Part shown: one piece after another, positions 39,431-49,522 of the stretch | How positions within the stretch are numbered: the stretch's first letter is position 1 | Layout of the letters: the number at the start of each line of letters is the position of its first letter | NCBI RefSeq assembly: GCF_007860185.1 | Contig: NZ_SJPY01000006.1 | Location: forward strand, 845 to 64,844 | Length of the DNA stretch: 64,000 bases | From: Novipirellula aureliae | GTDB taxonomy: Bacteria > Planctomycetota > Planctomycetia > Pirellulales > Pirellulaceae | Reading direction: 5' to 3' | Made by a program: the position numbers and the translations under genes | The notes under the pieces: generated by a model | The model's input: only the letters and a program-made list of their open reading frames with translations | Databases searched by the model: none | Told to the model about the DNA's origin: nothing

Positions 39431-41218
39431 TCACTGCAAGCGGGGAATCGGTTTCTGCAACGCCAACGCTCGCACGTACTGAGTGGGTGGCGAGCCATAG
39501 GAGAGAATCTTGTCGTGATATTTTTTTAAATCGAAGTTGGCTCCCCACTCCTCTTTGAGCTCGCGTCTTAGATCGAAATGTTCTTGGGTACCGACGAAAT
39601 AGGTAGCCAGTTGTGTGGAGGTGAGTTGGGCCCGTACCCATTTAGCCGCTGCCTCGCGTTCCTCCTGGAACGTGTCCTCTGTCATCAATTTCATCGCCTC
39701 GTCGCGTGTCATTCCCTCGCAATGGATCGCCTGGTCGATAATCGCGTTACCGATGCCGCGAAGGTACCATTTTAGATTGATCAAACGCATCAAAGGGTCA
39801 CCGTCGAGAAAGCCTTCCTCAACCATCATTTGTTCGGCATAGACAGCCCAGCCTTCGATGAAGACTCCCGAAGACAGTACGGCCCGCAGCTTGCCTGGGT
39901 AGCGGTTGGCATGGGCCAATTGGACGAAGTGCCCCGGCATGGCCTCATGGATGGTCAAATCGTGAATGGACCGAATGTTGTATTCCCGCAGGAAAGATTG
40001 GATTTGTTTTTCATCCCAATCCTCTGGGAGTGGGGCCACGGCGTAGTACGTGGTGAGCCCAACGTCTAGCGGTCCAGGGGAATCACAGTAAGCCAATGAG
40101 ACGCCTCGCTGAAACTCGGGCATGACGATGATTTCAACGGGATCGGCTGGCAACGTGATCAGCTCGTTTTCTCGTACGAAATCCGTTGTCAGTTGCAAGG
40201 ATTTTTTGGCCGTCTCGACGATCTCGTCGGCTGGAGGCGCATCCTGGTAAGCCATTTCGAGGCAGGTTCGAATAATGGCCTGTTTGTACTCGGCGGAAGG
40301 CTGTTCCGGAAATTCGGTGTAGGGATATTTCTGTTGGTAGACCTGCTGGGACACGCGGTACATCTCGTCGCGTACTCGGACGAGTTCCCGTTCGGCCCGC
40401 TCTCGGACCTGACTTCGGCTCAAGGGGGTCTTAAGGGTAAAGGTGAGTCTCTCATCATACAGTTTCGGGCCCAGACGAAAATCGCCACCTGCGTTGGGTA
40501 GTAGTTCGGTCTCGAGCCACTTCTGATGCTCCTGCACTGCCGCGCGAGTCTCGGTGATTGCATGCCTTAGTCGTTGACGTTCCGCATCCGGAAGTTGATC
40601 GACATGTGGTTCGACGAAGTTGTCCAAAATACTCAACAATCCGCGATTCTGTTTTACCGCCGTCTCCGCATGAATCTTCGGTACACGCTGAGGATCGAGT
40701 GTGTCGCGAATCTGGCTAAACAAGCGGGGGAACTGCTCCAGACGGTCTGCAACGTGCCCTAGTCTTGCAGGAAGTGGGGCAAAGTCACGAGCCATCAAAC
40801 CATAGATCGCGTCGCCCGCGAGACTTGTGTACGTCAGCGGATTCCAAGCCCATTCTTGAAGGGTCTCGATTTGCCACAACGTCCCTTTTAATTCATGTGT
40901 TAACAGAGAGTGATCCACTTGATTCGCGCGAGACAATTGCTCTGGGTCGATCTGGCCAAGCTGATCCAAATAGCGGGTGCAAAACTCCGCCTGCCGAGTT
41001 CGGGCTTCCTCGCTCACTTCGTTCAGCTGACTGTCGAAGCGATGGTCCCCTAAAGCCGTCGCCGCGACGGGCGAGTATGCGGGGAACTCGTCGAGATACT
41101 TTGCCGTGAGTTGTTCGAATTGTGGATTGTGTTTTTGATCCTGAAGCGTCTCCGCATTGGCCACCAAGGGGCCCGCCAATTGGATGATGACAACAAATTG
41201 CAGGAATGAGGAAAACAT
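39431..41218 (-). CDS. DUF885 secreted peptidase-like protein (595 aa)
   Basis: N-terminal signal FLQFVVIIQLAGPLVANAE. The body is helical, with SPVAATALGDHRFD and the C-terminal motif TIHEAMPGHFVQLAHANRYP (HExxxxH-type zinc site plus downstream EGWAVYAEQM), the DUF885 signature. The family is thought to be a metallopeptidase-like fold. Length (about 590) is normal, so complete. The 240-bp gap to the left (39163-39430) and 41219-41459 on the right hold no gene. Confidence 0.9.
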   Translation of the reverse strand: MFSSFLQFVVIIQLAGPLVANAETLQDQKHNPQFEQLTAKYLDEFPAYSPVAATALGDHRFDSQLNEVSEEARTRQAEFCTRYLDQLGQIDPEQLSRANQVDHSLLTHELKGTLWQIETLQEWAWNPLTYTSLAGDAIYGLMARDFAPLPARLGHVADRLEQFPRLFSQIRDTLDPQRVPKIHAETAVKQNRGLLSILDNFVEPHVDQLPDAERQRLRHAITETRAAVQEHQKWLETELLPNAGGDFRLGPKLYDERLTFTLKTPLSRSQVRERAERELVRVRDEMYRVSQQVYQQKYPYTEFPEQPSAEYKQAIIRTCLEMAYQDAPPADEIVETAKKSLQLTTDFVRENELITLPADPVEIIVMPEFQRGVSLAYCDSPGPLDVGLTTYYAVAPLPEDWDEKQIQSFLREYNIRSIHDLTIHEAMPGHFVQLAHANRYPGKLRAVLSSGVFIEGWAVYAEQMMVEEGFLDGDPLMRLINLKWYLRGIGNAIIDQAIHCEGMTRDEAMKLMTEDTFQEEREAAAKWVRAQLTSTQLATYFVGTQEHFDLRRELKEEWGANFDLKKYHDKILSYGSPPTQYVRALALQKPIPRLQ

Positions 41219-41459
41219 TGCGATTCGCTTTTTAGGTAGTCAGGAAATTGGTGTGACCTCTCGGATGCCTCAATCATACCTGCACAGCGACGATTTGTGC
41301 ACTAGAGTGCGTCAACCCGATCCAAATGGAGGGCGATCTGTGGGCGAAATCGTTAGACTTTGGACGGTACCGTTGCGGTTACCTCGCATGCCAAACTCGC
41401 CCGCCTCGGGACCGCCGTTTGAAAACGACAATCCCTGGCAAGATCCCGTTTCTCACTCG

Positions 41460-41975
41460 CTAAGCATCGCTCAATAACTTGTATGCCGGTCCTTCTTTGG
41501 GATGCTTTTTCCAGTATTTCACCGCGTAATCGACATATTGAGTCGTGCCATCGCTGGCCCAGTTCCGAGCATTGGTCGGCATATGCGGATTGTAGTTTGA
41601 GCTTTTGCTAGAGACCTGCAAGTCGACAATCGCCCCACCAAGCGACATGACGCATTTCGAGGCGACTTCGATAATTGGACCAATTTCCGGTAGTTTGGTG
41701 ACGAGATCGAGCGGCGTGACCTCGTACATCGCCTTTATCGCACCACAGGGGTTGAGTTTCTTTTCAAATCCGACGACACATTTTTCTGCTACCGCCCAAG
41801 GAACCTGGGGGATTTGACTCAGATAGGCAAATATCGAGGCACTGACAGGATTGCTAAAACCTCGGCTGAACACCTTAAAACGCTTCATCGAACTGTTCAC
41901 GCTGTAACCAACATACGGATAAGTTCCGTAATCATTCTTTCCGATTATCGAAACGTTTTTTTCGATCTGAAACAT
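41460..41975 (-). CDS. unknown protein, possibly a fragment (171 aa)
   Basis: Begins MFQIEKNVSIIGKNDYGTYP; contains FSNPVSASIFAYLSQIPQVP, LPEIGPIIEVASKCVMSLGG and WASDGTTQYVDYAVKYWKKH. No signal peptide and no motif I recognise. Codon use looks poorer than in neighbours, and no operon partners are present. The 326-bp gap 41976-42301 beyond it holds no gene. Accepted with low confidence. Confidence 0.4.
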   Translation of the reverse strand: MFQIEKNVSIIGKNDYGTYPYVGYSVNSSMKRFKVFSRGFSNPVSASIFAYLSQIPQVPWAVAEKCVVGFEKKLNPCGAIKAMYEVTPLDLVTKLPEIGPIIEVASKCVMSLGGAIVDLQVSSKSSNYNPHMPTNARNWASDGTTQYVDYAVKYWKKHPKEGPAYKLLSDA

Positions 41976-42301
41976 GGCTTACCTGAAGTTGCTAAGGTTT
42001 TGGTAAATGAAGGATATTTCAATACGAATTGCCGGCTTGAACTCGCCCGGGCGGAGAGCAGTATAGATGATACCGCTGCAAATGCCAAATTTCTGGCGAC
42101 TCGGGGTCCAAGTGAGTTTCGTTGGAAGATCGCTAGGCAACCTCCTCGGATCGATCGTCGGCGTTTGGAACGGGCCTTGCTACCGACCGAAGTGTCTCAA
42201 AAACCTTGGCATACCAGCGCCATCCATCAACCTAACGGTCAACATTTAATGGACCGCCGTCCAATCAGCCATGATTCTGTCTGAAATAGGGGGGCGTCCA
42301 A

Positions 42302-44569
42302 TCACGGCTGCCGATACGGGACATTCATTTCTTCCAGCAAGTGGTTGGCTCCGTAAGCGATGCCGGTGATCCACAACACGTAACGGATGTCGACACCGAT
42401 CGAACGACTGTAGCTTTCGTCCCAAGCGAAATCATTGATGGTTGCCTCAAAGCAGCGATCAAAATTGACGCCCACCAATTCTCCGGTTGCGTTAAAAATC
42501 GGGCTGCCTGAATTCCCGCCGGTGGTGTCGGTGTTGTACAGGATTGCGACGGGGACATCGCCGAGTTGTTCGTTCTTGAACGGTCCAAAGTCTTGTTGAG
42601 CGTATTTGCTCAATACCGGTTCGGGCGTGATGAATGGAGCCACCCCGGTGGTTTTGTCGATAACACCGCTGAGTGTCGTGATCGGCAATTTGATGACCGC
42701 GTCTTCAGGCGAGTAGCGACGGATGTAGCCGCAGGTAAAGCGGAGCGTCGCGTTGGCATCGGGCACAAAATTGGCCGACAAGTATTGCTGTTTGACATCG
42801 ATGAGAGAACCGTAGAGTTCACTTAACTTGCCCTCTCGTGCTTTATCCTGGCGTCGAATCTCGTCGAACAGCGGATGTAGTTTGACGATAAAGCTTAACA
42901 TGGGATCGTCGGCTTGCTGAAGTTCTTGTGGCGTCGAGTCGAGCAAGGATTGCACGAACTGGCGATCGTTCAAACGACTTTGCTGGGTCAGGCGAGTGGT
43001 GTACGCCAACAGGTCTGCTTGGTCGGCCAACGATTCCGCTAACGCTGGAATTTCTTGATCGGCGTTGATGGCTTTTAATCGTTCGAGCAGACCAGCCAAG
43101 ATGATTGCTTCGGTCGGTTGATGGATATCTTGCAACGAAGTCAGCAAGGTCTGCGTCGATTGCTGCCAATTGCGATCCATGTACTCGCTTTCGCGTTCCA
43201 GGTCCGGCTTGGTTCGCTCGACGGCTGCGTCGAAAAGGAAGTAAGCGACCGCGCCGATGCGGCTGCCCGAGCGGAGTTGGCTGAGCAGAATCTCTCGCGT
43301 CGCTGCCTGTTCGATTTCATCGTAAACCGATGCGATGTCGCACAGCAAATGTCCATATTTTCGTTTTCGTTCGGCGTCCTGCTCGATGTATGCTTGCAGC
43401 TTGGTTTCCTCGGCTGCTCGCGTCGCCGCGATGTCGGCCCGGATAAGGCCTTGTAGTTGTCCGCGAGAACGTTTCTCAGTGTTGGCTAGTGAACGCATAC
43501 GCGATGCGTGTTGAATTTCGACGCCACGGTCCTGGTTGCCGGCTTCCGTCATCACATCAATTTGCCAGTTGTAAAGTTCAACGATGGTCGGCAGTCGGGT
43601 ATTCTGTTCGTAGTTTAGAAACGCAGCCGTCTTGTGCCGCGCGGTACGGCCCGGGTAGCCGAGCAGGAAGACGGCATCGTTTTCTACCACGCCTTCGGCT
43701 GAGACCTGAATGGATCGCTTGGGTCGGTAAGGCACATTTTCCGGTGAGTACGGTGCACTGCTACCGTCGGGTGCTGTATAAGCCCGCATGAACGAAAAGT
43801 CGCCCGTGTGTCGCGGCCACATCCAGTTGTCAGCTTCGCCGCCAAAGTTGCCAATCGATTGCGGCGGCGCGAAGACAAGGCGAATGTCTTTCAAATACGT
43901 GTACTGAAAGAGCACGTACGTCTTGCCGACGAACATCTCCGCCACTTCCGCTCGCAACTCCGGCTGCGCGGCCTCGGCGGCCGCTTCCAATTCCTTGCAA
44001 CGTTTTTCGATGGCCTGCGTGCGCTGCAAAAAGTCCATGTTGGCTGTCACCACACGCAGCACCTCGTCGGACACGTCACGGTAGTCTTCGGTTACGCGGA
44101 CCGTGTAGTCGGGGGCTGGGATTTCTTCGGCTCGCGAGTCCGCTTGAAAACCGTCTTCGAGGTAGTCATGCTCGGCGGTGCTTGCCTTTTGGATCGCACC
44201 GTAGGCGCAATGATGATTGGTGATGATCAAGCCCTCGGGCGATACAAAAGATCCGGTGCAGCCGTTCACGCGGCAAACGCCGTCCACCAAGCTGATCGCT
44301 TCGGGATTGAAGAGTTCCGCGGCTGTCAATTCGATGCCACGCTCTTTCAAGTCGAGTCGCTGTAGCTCACTCATCGGATACATGCCTTCTTCGCCAAGAG
44401 CGATGTTGCACAGCAGGCTCATTGCCAAGATGGTCAGAACCCGATTGCAGCGGCAGCGATCGTGGATGCGTTTGAGAGCGGGTTCGCCGTGCGTTCGTTG
44501 CACTTGCCGTTGTCCGTTCGGGGCGGTCAATCGGTCGAGCTTGGCGAGGTGTTTTAATGGGCAAGACAT
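42302..44569 (-). CDS. S46-family dipeptidyl-peptidase (DPP7/DPP11-like, 755 aa)
   Basis: GCTGSFVSPEGLIITNHHCA carries the catalytic His, DNWMWPRHTGDFSFMRAY the Asp, and DTTGGNSGSPIFNATGELVG the Ser, with Asp-rich GVNFDRCFEATINDFAWDES near the end. Full length for the family (about 720-760). Start M1 (44569) leaves a ~50-residue N-terminus before the hydrophobic TILAMSLLCNIALG signal; a later start is likely but no clear RBS decides it. Periplasmic; removes dipeptides from peptides, matching a protein-degrading life style. Confidence 0.9.
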   Translation of the reverse strand: MSCPLKHLAKLDRLTAPNGQRQVQRTHGEPALKRIHDRCRCNRVLTILAMSLLCNIALGEEGMYPMSELQRLDLKERGIELTAAELFNPEAISLVDGVCRVNGCTGSFVSPEGLIITNHHCAYGAIQKASTAEHDYLEDGFQADSRAEEIPAPDYTVRVTEDYRDVSDEVLRVVTANMDFLQRTQAIEKRCKELEAAAEAAQPELRAEVAEMFVGKTYVLFQYTYLKDIRLVFAPPQSIGNFGGEADNWMWPRHTGDFSFMRAYTAPDGSSAPYSPENVPYRPKRSIQVSAEGVVENDAVFLLGYPGRTARHKTAAFLNYEQNTRLPTIVELYNWQIDVMTEAGNQDRGVEIQHASRMRSLANTEKRSRGQLQGLIRADIAATRAAEETKLQAYIEQDAERKRKYGHLLCDIASVYDEIEQAATREILLSQLRSGSRIGAVAYFLFDAAVERTKPDLERESEYMDRNWQQSTQTLLTSLQDIHQPTEAIILAGLLERLKAINADQEIPALAESLADQADLLAYTTRLTQQSRLNDRQFVQSLLDSTPQELQQADDPMLSFIVKLHPLFDEIRRQDKAREGKLSELYGSLIDVKQQYLSANFVPDANATLRFTCGYIRRYSPEDAVIKLPITTLSGVIDKTTGVAPFITPEPVLSKYAQQDFGPFKNEQLGDVPVAILYNTDTTGGNSGSPIFNATGELVGVNFDRCFEATINDFAWDESYSRSIGVDIRYVLWITGIAYGANHLLEEMNVPYRQP

Positions 44570-44771
44570 GATGCGAGCTGCCTGAAGTGGTGGGATGATA
44601 TCTATTGGGTGCGAGAAATATCGACCGCCGTATGATAACGGAAGATGCGACGCGGTACGAGATGCAAGGCAGGCAACTAGGGTCGATTTCCATCATCCAT
44701 GCAGTCGGGGGAGTGTGCTACAATGCTCGATGATGATACGAACCAACCATAGGTACTTTGGAGGACGAATT

Positions 44772-45716
44772 ATGTCGCTGCATCTGATCCCCGCTTCTCG
44801 AAGACGATTTGTTCAAGCATCGCTAGCCACCGCTGCGGTCACGTTGGGATGTCCATGGCTCATGGCGGCGACGGATGAATCTGCTGATCAATCTGCCGAT
44901 TACTGGGCACTGTTGGCCGACACGCACATCGCCGCCAACAAGGATGCGGTCTCTCGTGGCGTGAACATGTTCGACAACTTAAATAAAATCATCGACGAAC
45001 TGCTGGCTGAAGAAAACAAACCGCTTGGCGTGATCATCAATGGCGACTGTGCCCGTTTAAGGGGACGGCCAGGTGACTACGCCACGTTGCGAATAGCTCT
45101 CGATCGAATAACGGCAGCGGGTTTGCCCATACACATGACGATGGGTAACCACGATGATCGCGATCCGTTCTACGCTGCGTTCAAAAAACAGAAACCCGAT
45201 GCTGCGTTGGTCGACGGAAAACACGTCGCAATCGTGCCAGGACGCCACGCTAATTTGTTTTTGGTGGATTCGCTGAACATTGTCAATGAAGTCTCTGGCA
45301 AACTTGGTGAGACGCAGTTGCAGTGGCTTGCCAAGTCGTTAGCCGAACACCGTGACAAAACCGCGATCGTCATCGGCCACCACAATCCGCAGTTTCTGCC
45401 GGAAGGTTCAACGGCAGAAGGAAGTGGCTTGTCGGACACGGCGAAGTTTATCGATGTGTTGCATTCACAGCCGCACGTTCAAGCGTATTTCTACGGTCAC
45501 ACGCATAACTGGAATCGGAACAAAACATCAGGTGGCGTTCACTTGATCAACCAACCGCCCTGTGCATACGTCTTCAACGCCAAACACCCAAACGGATGGG
45601 TGCGACTAAAAGTCCAAGATGAATCGCTCGCGGTTGAACTGCGAGCATTGAACAAGCAACATACACAGCATGGCGAATCCCACACCTTGGAGCATCGATT
45701 CGCGGCAGTCTCTTAA
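44772..45716 (+). CDS. Tat-exported metallophosphatase (314 aa)
   Basis: ATG 44772 follows GGAGG by seven bases. Tat signal SRRRFVQASLATAAVTLGC (RRxFx), then metallophosphatase residues ALLADTHIA, GVIINGDCARL, TMGNHDDRDPF, IVIGHHNPQF and FYGHTHNWN. All five motifs of the calcineurin-like fold are present. Periplasmic phosphoesterase; substrate unknown. The 200 bp before it (44570-44771) is shared with the S46 gene, transcribed divergently. Confidence 0.9.
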   Translation: MSLHLIPASRRRFVQASLATAAVTLGCPWLMAATDESADQSADYWALLADTHIAANKDAVSRGVNMFDNLNKIIDELLAEENKPLGVIINGDCARLRGRPGDYATLRIALDRITAAGLPIHMTMGNHDDRDPFYAAFKKQKPDAALVDGKHVAIVPGRHANLFLVDSLNIVNEVSGKLGETQLQWLAKSLAEHRDKTAIVIGHHNPQFLPEGSTAEGSGLSDTAKFIDVLHSQPHVQAYFYGHTHNWNRNKTSGGVHLINQPPCAYVFNAKHPNGWVRLKVQDESLAVELRALNKQHTQHGESHTLEHRFAAVS

Positions 45717-45750
45717 TCGCGGTCTCTTAGTCGCGGTTTCTTAGTCGTAG
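45709..45750. repeat. three 14-bp tandem units around a stop codon
   Basis: Units TCTCTTAATCGCGG, TCTCTTAGTCGCGG and TTTCTTAGTCGTAG lie end to end, the first containing the TAA stop of the metallophosphatase. Each unit repeats an in-frame-like stop. Recent slippage amplification is likely. From 45751 to 46583 no gene is seen: small frames there show low complexity (GACTGGGAT repeats near 46099-46135, a G-rich stretch at about 46433-46485). Confidence 0.7.
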
Positions 45751-46583
45751 TCCAAGCAAGCGTCAGGAAACCGACACGTGATATTCCGTGAGGTTTCACC
45801 CGATCACCAAAGTACCGATGGGTTCGATACGAGATAACTCGCATCGCAACTCGACAACGGGATCGGCGCTCGAGAGCGTCTTGGGAAAACACCGCGCCGC
45901 AGCGAAATACCCATTGGAAATCGATCTTTGCGAATCTCAGAGGGGCAGCAAAGGTCTTGTCCGTTCATTGGCGACCCGAACGACGAAATTCCAAACGAAA
46001 TCAGAACGCATCCCCGACGGTCCCCGGTCGAGTGTCATCTGTGTTCGGCAGCGATCGCAATGGCAGTGGTAAATCCGTCCTCCGGCATGACCGAAACGAC
46101 TGGGATGACGACTGGGATGATAACGACTGGGATATCGTAATGATCGTCGTGGAGCCGGGCAAAGGCGACCGTCTCGTTGAAGAATCCCTCGGAGGAGTGG
46201 CAGGCATCAGCCGTTTGGTTCTGCGCGTCGCGTTTCGGCCATCAAAACACCGTCCTCGCAATCGCCGTTAAGAATTTAAAGATTCGAGTGAACCAAGAGT
46301 TGCTCGGGAGACCGTCTTGTACAGGGAGAGTCATCTCGACTAGGATATTTGGTTCGCATTGACTCGGTAGCCTGCCATCTTGCCGTGCCGAATGTTCGGC
46401 GGATATCGAGGACCAGACGCAGTGATCCTGGCGTTCGGGGGGAGAGGCGGGGGGTGAGAGACGGGGGGGGGAGAGAGATGGGTAATAAAGCAATGGGCGA
46501 AACGTGCCAAGCGAATCTTTCCTACCGCTTGTGAAGAGCATTAGCACCGGGATGGAAAAAACAGAAACACACAAAGATTCAAT

Positions 46584-46871
46584 ATGTCGATTTCCAAACG
46601 AATTACGATAAAAGCAACGCTGAATAACGAACCTCATTTGCTCGAGCTACTGAAAGGTATGGTTGCCGAATCAAAGAAGGAACACGGATGTCTTGCCTAT
46701 GACCTCTATCAACAAACACATAACCCACGAGAGTTCTCTCTGATGGAAAGATGGGAGAGTGAAGAGGATCTGGAAGCCCATAAACAGAGTGAACATTTTA
46801 AATATTTCGTTCTAAAAGCACCGGAGTTGATCGAAGATAAATCCTCGGTGGAGTTGATTCATCACGCATAG
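46584..46871 (+). CDS. antibiotic-biosynthesis-monooxygenase-fold protein (95 aa)
   Basis: Ferredoxin-like dimeric alpha-beta barrel (ABM/YgiN) sequence: KRITIKATLNNEPHLLELLK, ESKKEHGCLAYDLYQ, EFSLMERWESEEDLEAHKQ, FKYFVLKAPELI. Length typical. These proteins handle quinones or aromatic substrates without cofactors, or act as small-molecule carriers. No operon partner is obvious. Substrate unknown. Confidence 0.88.
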   Translation: MSISKRITIKATLNNEPHLLELLKGMVAESKKEHGCLAYDLYQQTHNPREFSLMERWESEEDLEAHKQSEHFKYFVLKAPELIEDKSSVELIHHA

Positions 46872-46966
46872 TTCAACTCAACTTTTCCAAGCCAAGTACT
46901 AAGCAAAATCGTCTCAAGCCATTCCGTTCAGCGGACGCCGCTTCGTCACCGTTGGCTTCAACCGTT

Positions 46967-46997
46967 CAACACTATCAACACTATCAACACTATCAAT
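46967..46997. repeat. 9-bp tandem repeat before the aldolase gene
   Basis: CAACACTAT occurs three times and then degenerates to CAATACGG, ending 12 bases before ATG 47010. It occupies the place of the leader and may set the spacing of the promoter/RBS (AAATG... A-rich); no strong RBS is seen. Confidence 0.6.
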
Positions 46998-47009
46998 ACG
47001 GATACAAAA

Positions 47010-48170
47010 ATGATCAATCGATGGAATGAGGTCGAGGCGATTGCCTACACGGATCCTGTGGATTTGCGGGTGTATACATCGCGTTTGCAAGGCGTCGAAC
47101 CGGATTTGGTTCTGCATGGTGGTGGCAACACATCGGTAAAGGTGGGTGACACCCTCTATGTCAAGGGAAGTGGATGGAGTCTTGATACCATCGAACGCCC
47201 TGGGTTCTCCCCGGTGAAAATGGATGTCTTGTTGTCAATGGCGGAACAGGACCATCTCAGCGACACTGAATTGGTTGCAGGTCAACGAGCGGCTCTGCTA
47301 GATGAGAAAGCGCCGAATCCCAGTATCGAAGCCGTTTTGCACGCACTCATTCCGTTCACTTTTGTAGACCACACACATGCCGATGCGGTTGCAACGATTT
47401 CAAACACGTCCGACGGGGAAGCCCGCTTCAAGGAGATTTACGGAAAACGCGTGATGATTGTCCCGTATGTCATGCCTGGTTTCGAATTGGCCAAGACGAT
47501 TCGCCGGATGACACAGGACCTGAGCTGGGATTCGATAGAAGGGCTCGTGTTGCTCAACCATGGTATCTTTACCTTTCATGCTGACGCGAAGGCAAGCTAT
47601 GACAAGATGATCGAGTTGGTGGGCATGGCAGAAGCCTATCTAGAGGAACACACAGTCGTACCCGAGACGGAGGACGTATCGGCTTTTCCTCAGAAGGATG
47701 CGATTGCCCGGCAAGCCTCACAATTGCTTGCCTGTGATGTCGTGCTCAAAGAGGTTCGAACCCCTTACGCGATTGCGCTTTCAAAGATGGCAAATGTGGG
47801 TGACATCGTGCGCAAAGGTCAATTAACTCCGGAGCATGTGATACGTACCAAACCATTTCCGGTCATCATTGATCACGACTCCGAAGAAGGGTTTCAAAGA
47901 TTCCAAAAGGATTACCGCGAGTATTTCCGATCGTATGAAAACGGCGAGACCATGCTCGACCCGTGTCCTCGTTATGCGATTGTCCGAAATCATGGTTTGA
48001 TTGCCATTGGCCGAAATGAAAAAGAGGCTGGCATCATCGCAGACATTATAACGCACACGGCGAAGGCCATGGTCCAAGCCGAACAGCTCGGGGGGTGGCG
48101 TTCCCTCGATGAAAAGGATGTTTTTGCAATCGAGTATTGGGAACTCGAGCAAGCCAAACTCAAAGGCTAG
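47010..48170 (+). CDS. class II aldolase/adducin-family protein (386 aa)
   Basis: RLQGVEPDLVLHGGGNTSVK is the sugar-phosphate binding start and DHTHADAVATIS (H-x-D/His) with LLNHGIFTFHADA gives the metal-binding His residues. Continues with a C-terminal helical part (AIARQASQLLACDVV, FPVIIDHDSEEGFQRF, YAIVRNHGLIAIGRNEKE). It most resembles the aldolase half of RhaD-like bifunctional aldolase/dehydrogenases, but the dehydrogenase half is absent. Single-domain version likely; sugar substrate not known. Confidence 0.85.
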   Translation: MINRWNEVEAIAYTDPVDLRVYTSRLQGVEPDLVLHGGGNTSVKVGDTLYVKGSGWSLDTIERPGFSPVKMDVLLSMAEQDHLSDTELVAGQRAALLDEKAPNPSIEAVLHALIPFTFVDHTHADAVATISNTSDGEARFKEIYGKRVMIVPYVMPGFELAKTIRRMTQDLSWDSIEGLVLLNHGIFTFHADAKASYDKMIELVGMAEAYLEEHTVVPETEDVSAFPQKDAIARQASQLLACDVVLKEVRTPYAIALSKMANVGDIVRKGQLTPEHVIRTKPFPVIIDHDSEEGFQRFQKDYREYFRSYENGETMLDPCPRYAIVRNHGLIAIGRNEKEAGIIADIITHTAKAMVQAEQLGGWRSLDEKDVFAIEYWELEQAKLKG

Positions 48171-48199
48171 GCAGTGTTTTCACCGCCGCGGTCCAAAAA

Positions 48200-48222
48200 C
48201 CTTGAGACCCGTTCGCTCAAGG
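48200..48222. terminator. possible convergent hairpin
   Basis: CCTTGAG / CTCAAGG with a 9-base loop lies between the two convergent genes ending at 48170 and 48263. No strong T-run follows on either strand, so it is weak evidence for a bidirectional terminator. Confidence 0.4.
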
Positions 48223-48262
48223 AATTTCAATGCAAAAATTGATGCGTGAACGGGGAGGCGAA

Positions 48263-49522
48263 TTATTCATTGTCCTGCGAGGACTCTGTTTCGGTGGCTG
48301 TGGCTTTTTCCTTTGCCTCACGCTGCCACATGGCCAGATCTGAATACTTTGGCATGGTGCCTTCTTTCACGGATTTTGCGAATCGCACGAAAGCTCCTGT
48401 ACGGGATTCGCTTGCCCCCGAAAAGTTCATGGCGACTTCCACACCCTTGTCGGCGGTGATGGCAGCGGTCTGCTTATCACCGATCCTCCAGTGAAGAATA
48501 CTCAGGCATGCAAAGTGATTTGGGCCAATTGACTGTCCGCTGTTCTTGACTAGTTCATAATAGGAGGCCGTTAAGGCTTTGGTGAAGTCGGTCGGATAAT
48601 TGTGTCCATTGCTCATCGCAATGCGCATGCCGGTCATCATCAGGAACGAGTTCTTGGATTCGCTCGCGGGCATTTCGTTGAGAGCTGCAACCGCGGCGGG
48701 CCACTCCTTGCGAGCAACCAGCAGTTGGAGTTTCAGTGTGGGGATCTGTGGGTGATTGGGATCGAGCGACTCCAGTTCGTTGATGATAGCAGCCATCTTC
48801 GTCACGTCCCCCCGGCGGCGTGCGGAGTGCAATTCTTTGATCAGGCTCTCCGTTTTGTCGCGAGCATCGTAGGCGGCTTTGATTTCGGCGGCGGCCTGCT
48901 TCGCGCCTTCATCACCAGAAAGCAGCGTCTCAACCAGCGAATCCGTGAGTCGAGAGGCTTCCGTTGAAAGCAACAGCTTTCCGTTCCTGACGATGAATGC
49001 GTAGGGAATGGCCTTCACGCCTGCCGCCGTTAGCCATTCGGTTTCGAAGGCCGAACCCTCGCCCGTATAGGCGACCGGATAGGACATGCCTGCGCCTTTT
49101 TTCTGAACGAATTTCTCCACCTTGCCTTTGTCGTCCTCCCAACTACTCATGCCATAGACCCGCAGGCCTTTATCGTAATATTTTTCGTGGAGTTCATTCA
49201 CGTGTGGAATCAACGCGATGCAAGGGCCACACCATGTGGCCCAGCACTCAAACATGTAGACTTTTCCAGGCTCAAAAGTTGTCGGCGCCTCCCCCTGCAC
49301 CCACTCGGCTGCCATGACGGAGGAAAGGTTGACTTCAGAACCAGCGACAAGTGTGGGTTCAAGCTTGGATGGTTGGGCGGTGGCGGTTGCCGAAACCAAA
49401 ACCGTGCAAGTGACGAGGAATATCACACCGCGCAGTCCACGACGGATCGTATTCTTGTCCAATGGAGGGAGAGGGAAATACGACCGAAGATCAGACAGAT
49501 TGCAAATGCGGGAAGTTACCAT
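48263..49522 (-). CDS. secreted TlpA-like thioredoxin-fold protein (419 aa)
   Basis: Start at ATG 49522 (or 49525) gives a signal region GVIFLVTCTVLVSATATAQ. The thioredoxin fold has FECWATWCGPCIALIPHVNE (active CxxC), then KGLRVYGMSSWEDDKGKVEK and VKAIPYAFIVRNGKLLL. A long helical C-terminal part (about 190-419) with TPR-like stretches (LLVARKEWPAAVAALNEMPA, CLSILHWRIGDKQTAAI) follows, as in planctomycete redoxin proteins. Periplasmic oxidoreductase or reductant carrier. Confidence 0.9.
   Translation of the reverse strand: MVTSRICNLSDLRSYFPLPPLDKNTIRRGLRGVIFLVTCTVLVSATATAQPSKLEPTLVAGSEVNLSSVMAAEWVQGEAPTTFEPGKVYMFECWATWCGPCIALIPHVNELHEKYYDKGLRVYGMSSWEDDKGKVEKFVQKKGAGMSYPVAYTGEGSAFETEWLTAAGVKAIPYAFIVRNGKLLLSTEASRLTDSLVETLLSGDEGAKQAAAEIKAAYDARDKTESLIKELHSARRRGDVTKMAAIINELESLDPNHPQIPTLKLQLLVARKEWPAAVAALNEMPASESKNSFLMMTGMRIAMSNGHNYPTDFTKALTASYYELVKNSGQSIGPNHFACLSILHWRIGDKQTAAITADKGVEVAMNFSGASESRTGAFVRFAKSVKEGTMPKYSDLAMWQREAKEKATATETESSQDNE

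Noticed and set aside
45957-46271. 104-aa Asp/Trp-rich frame
   Set aside because: The DWDDDWDDND part comes from a GACTGGGAT tandem repeat; the rest shows no family or RBS, and the opposite strand is equally open.
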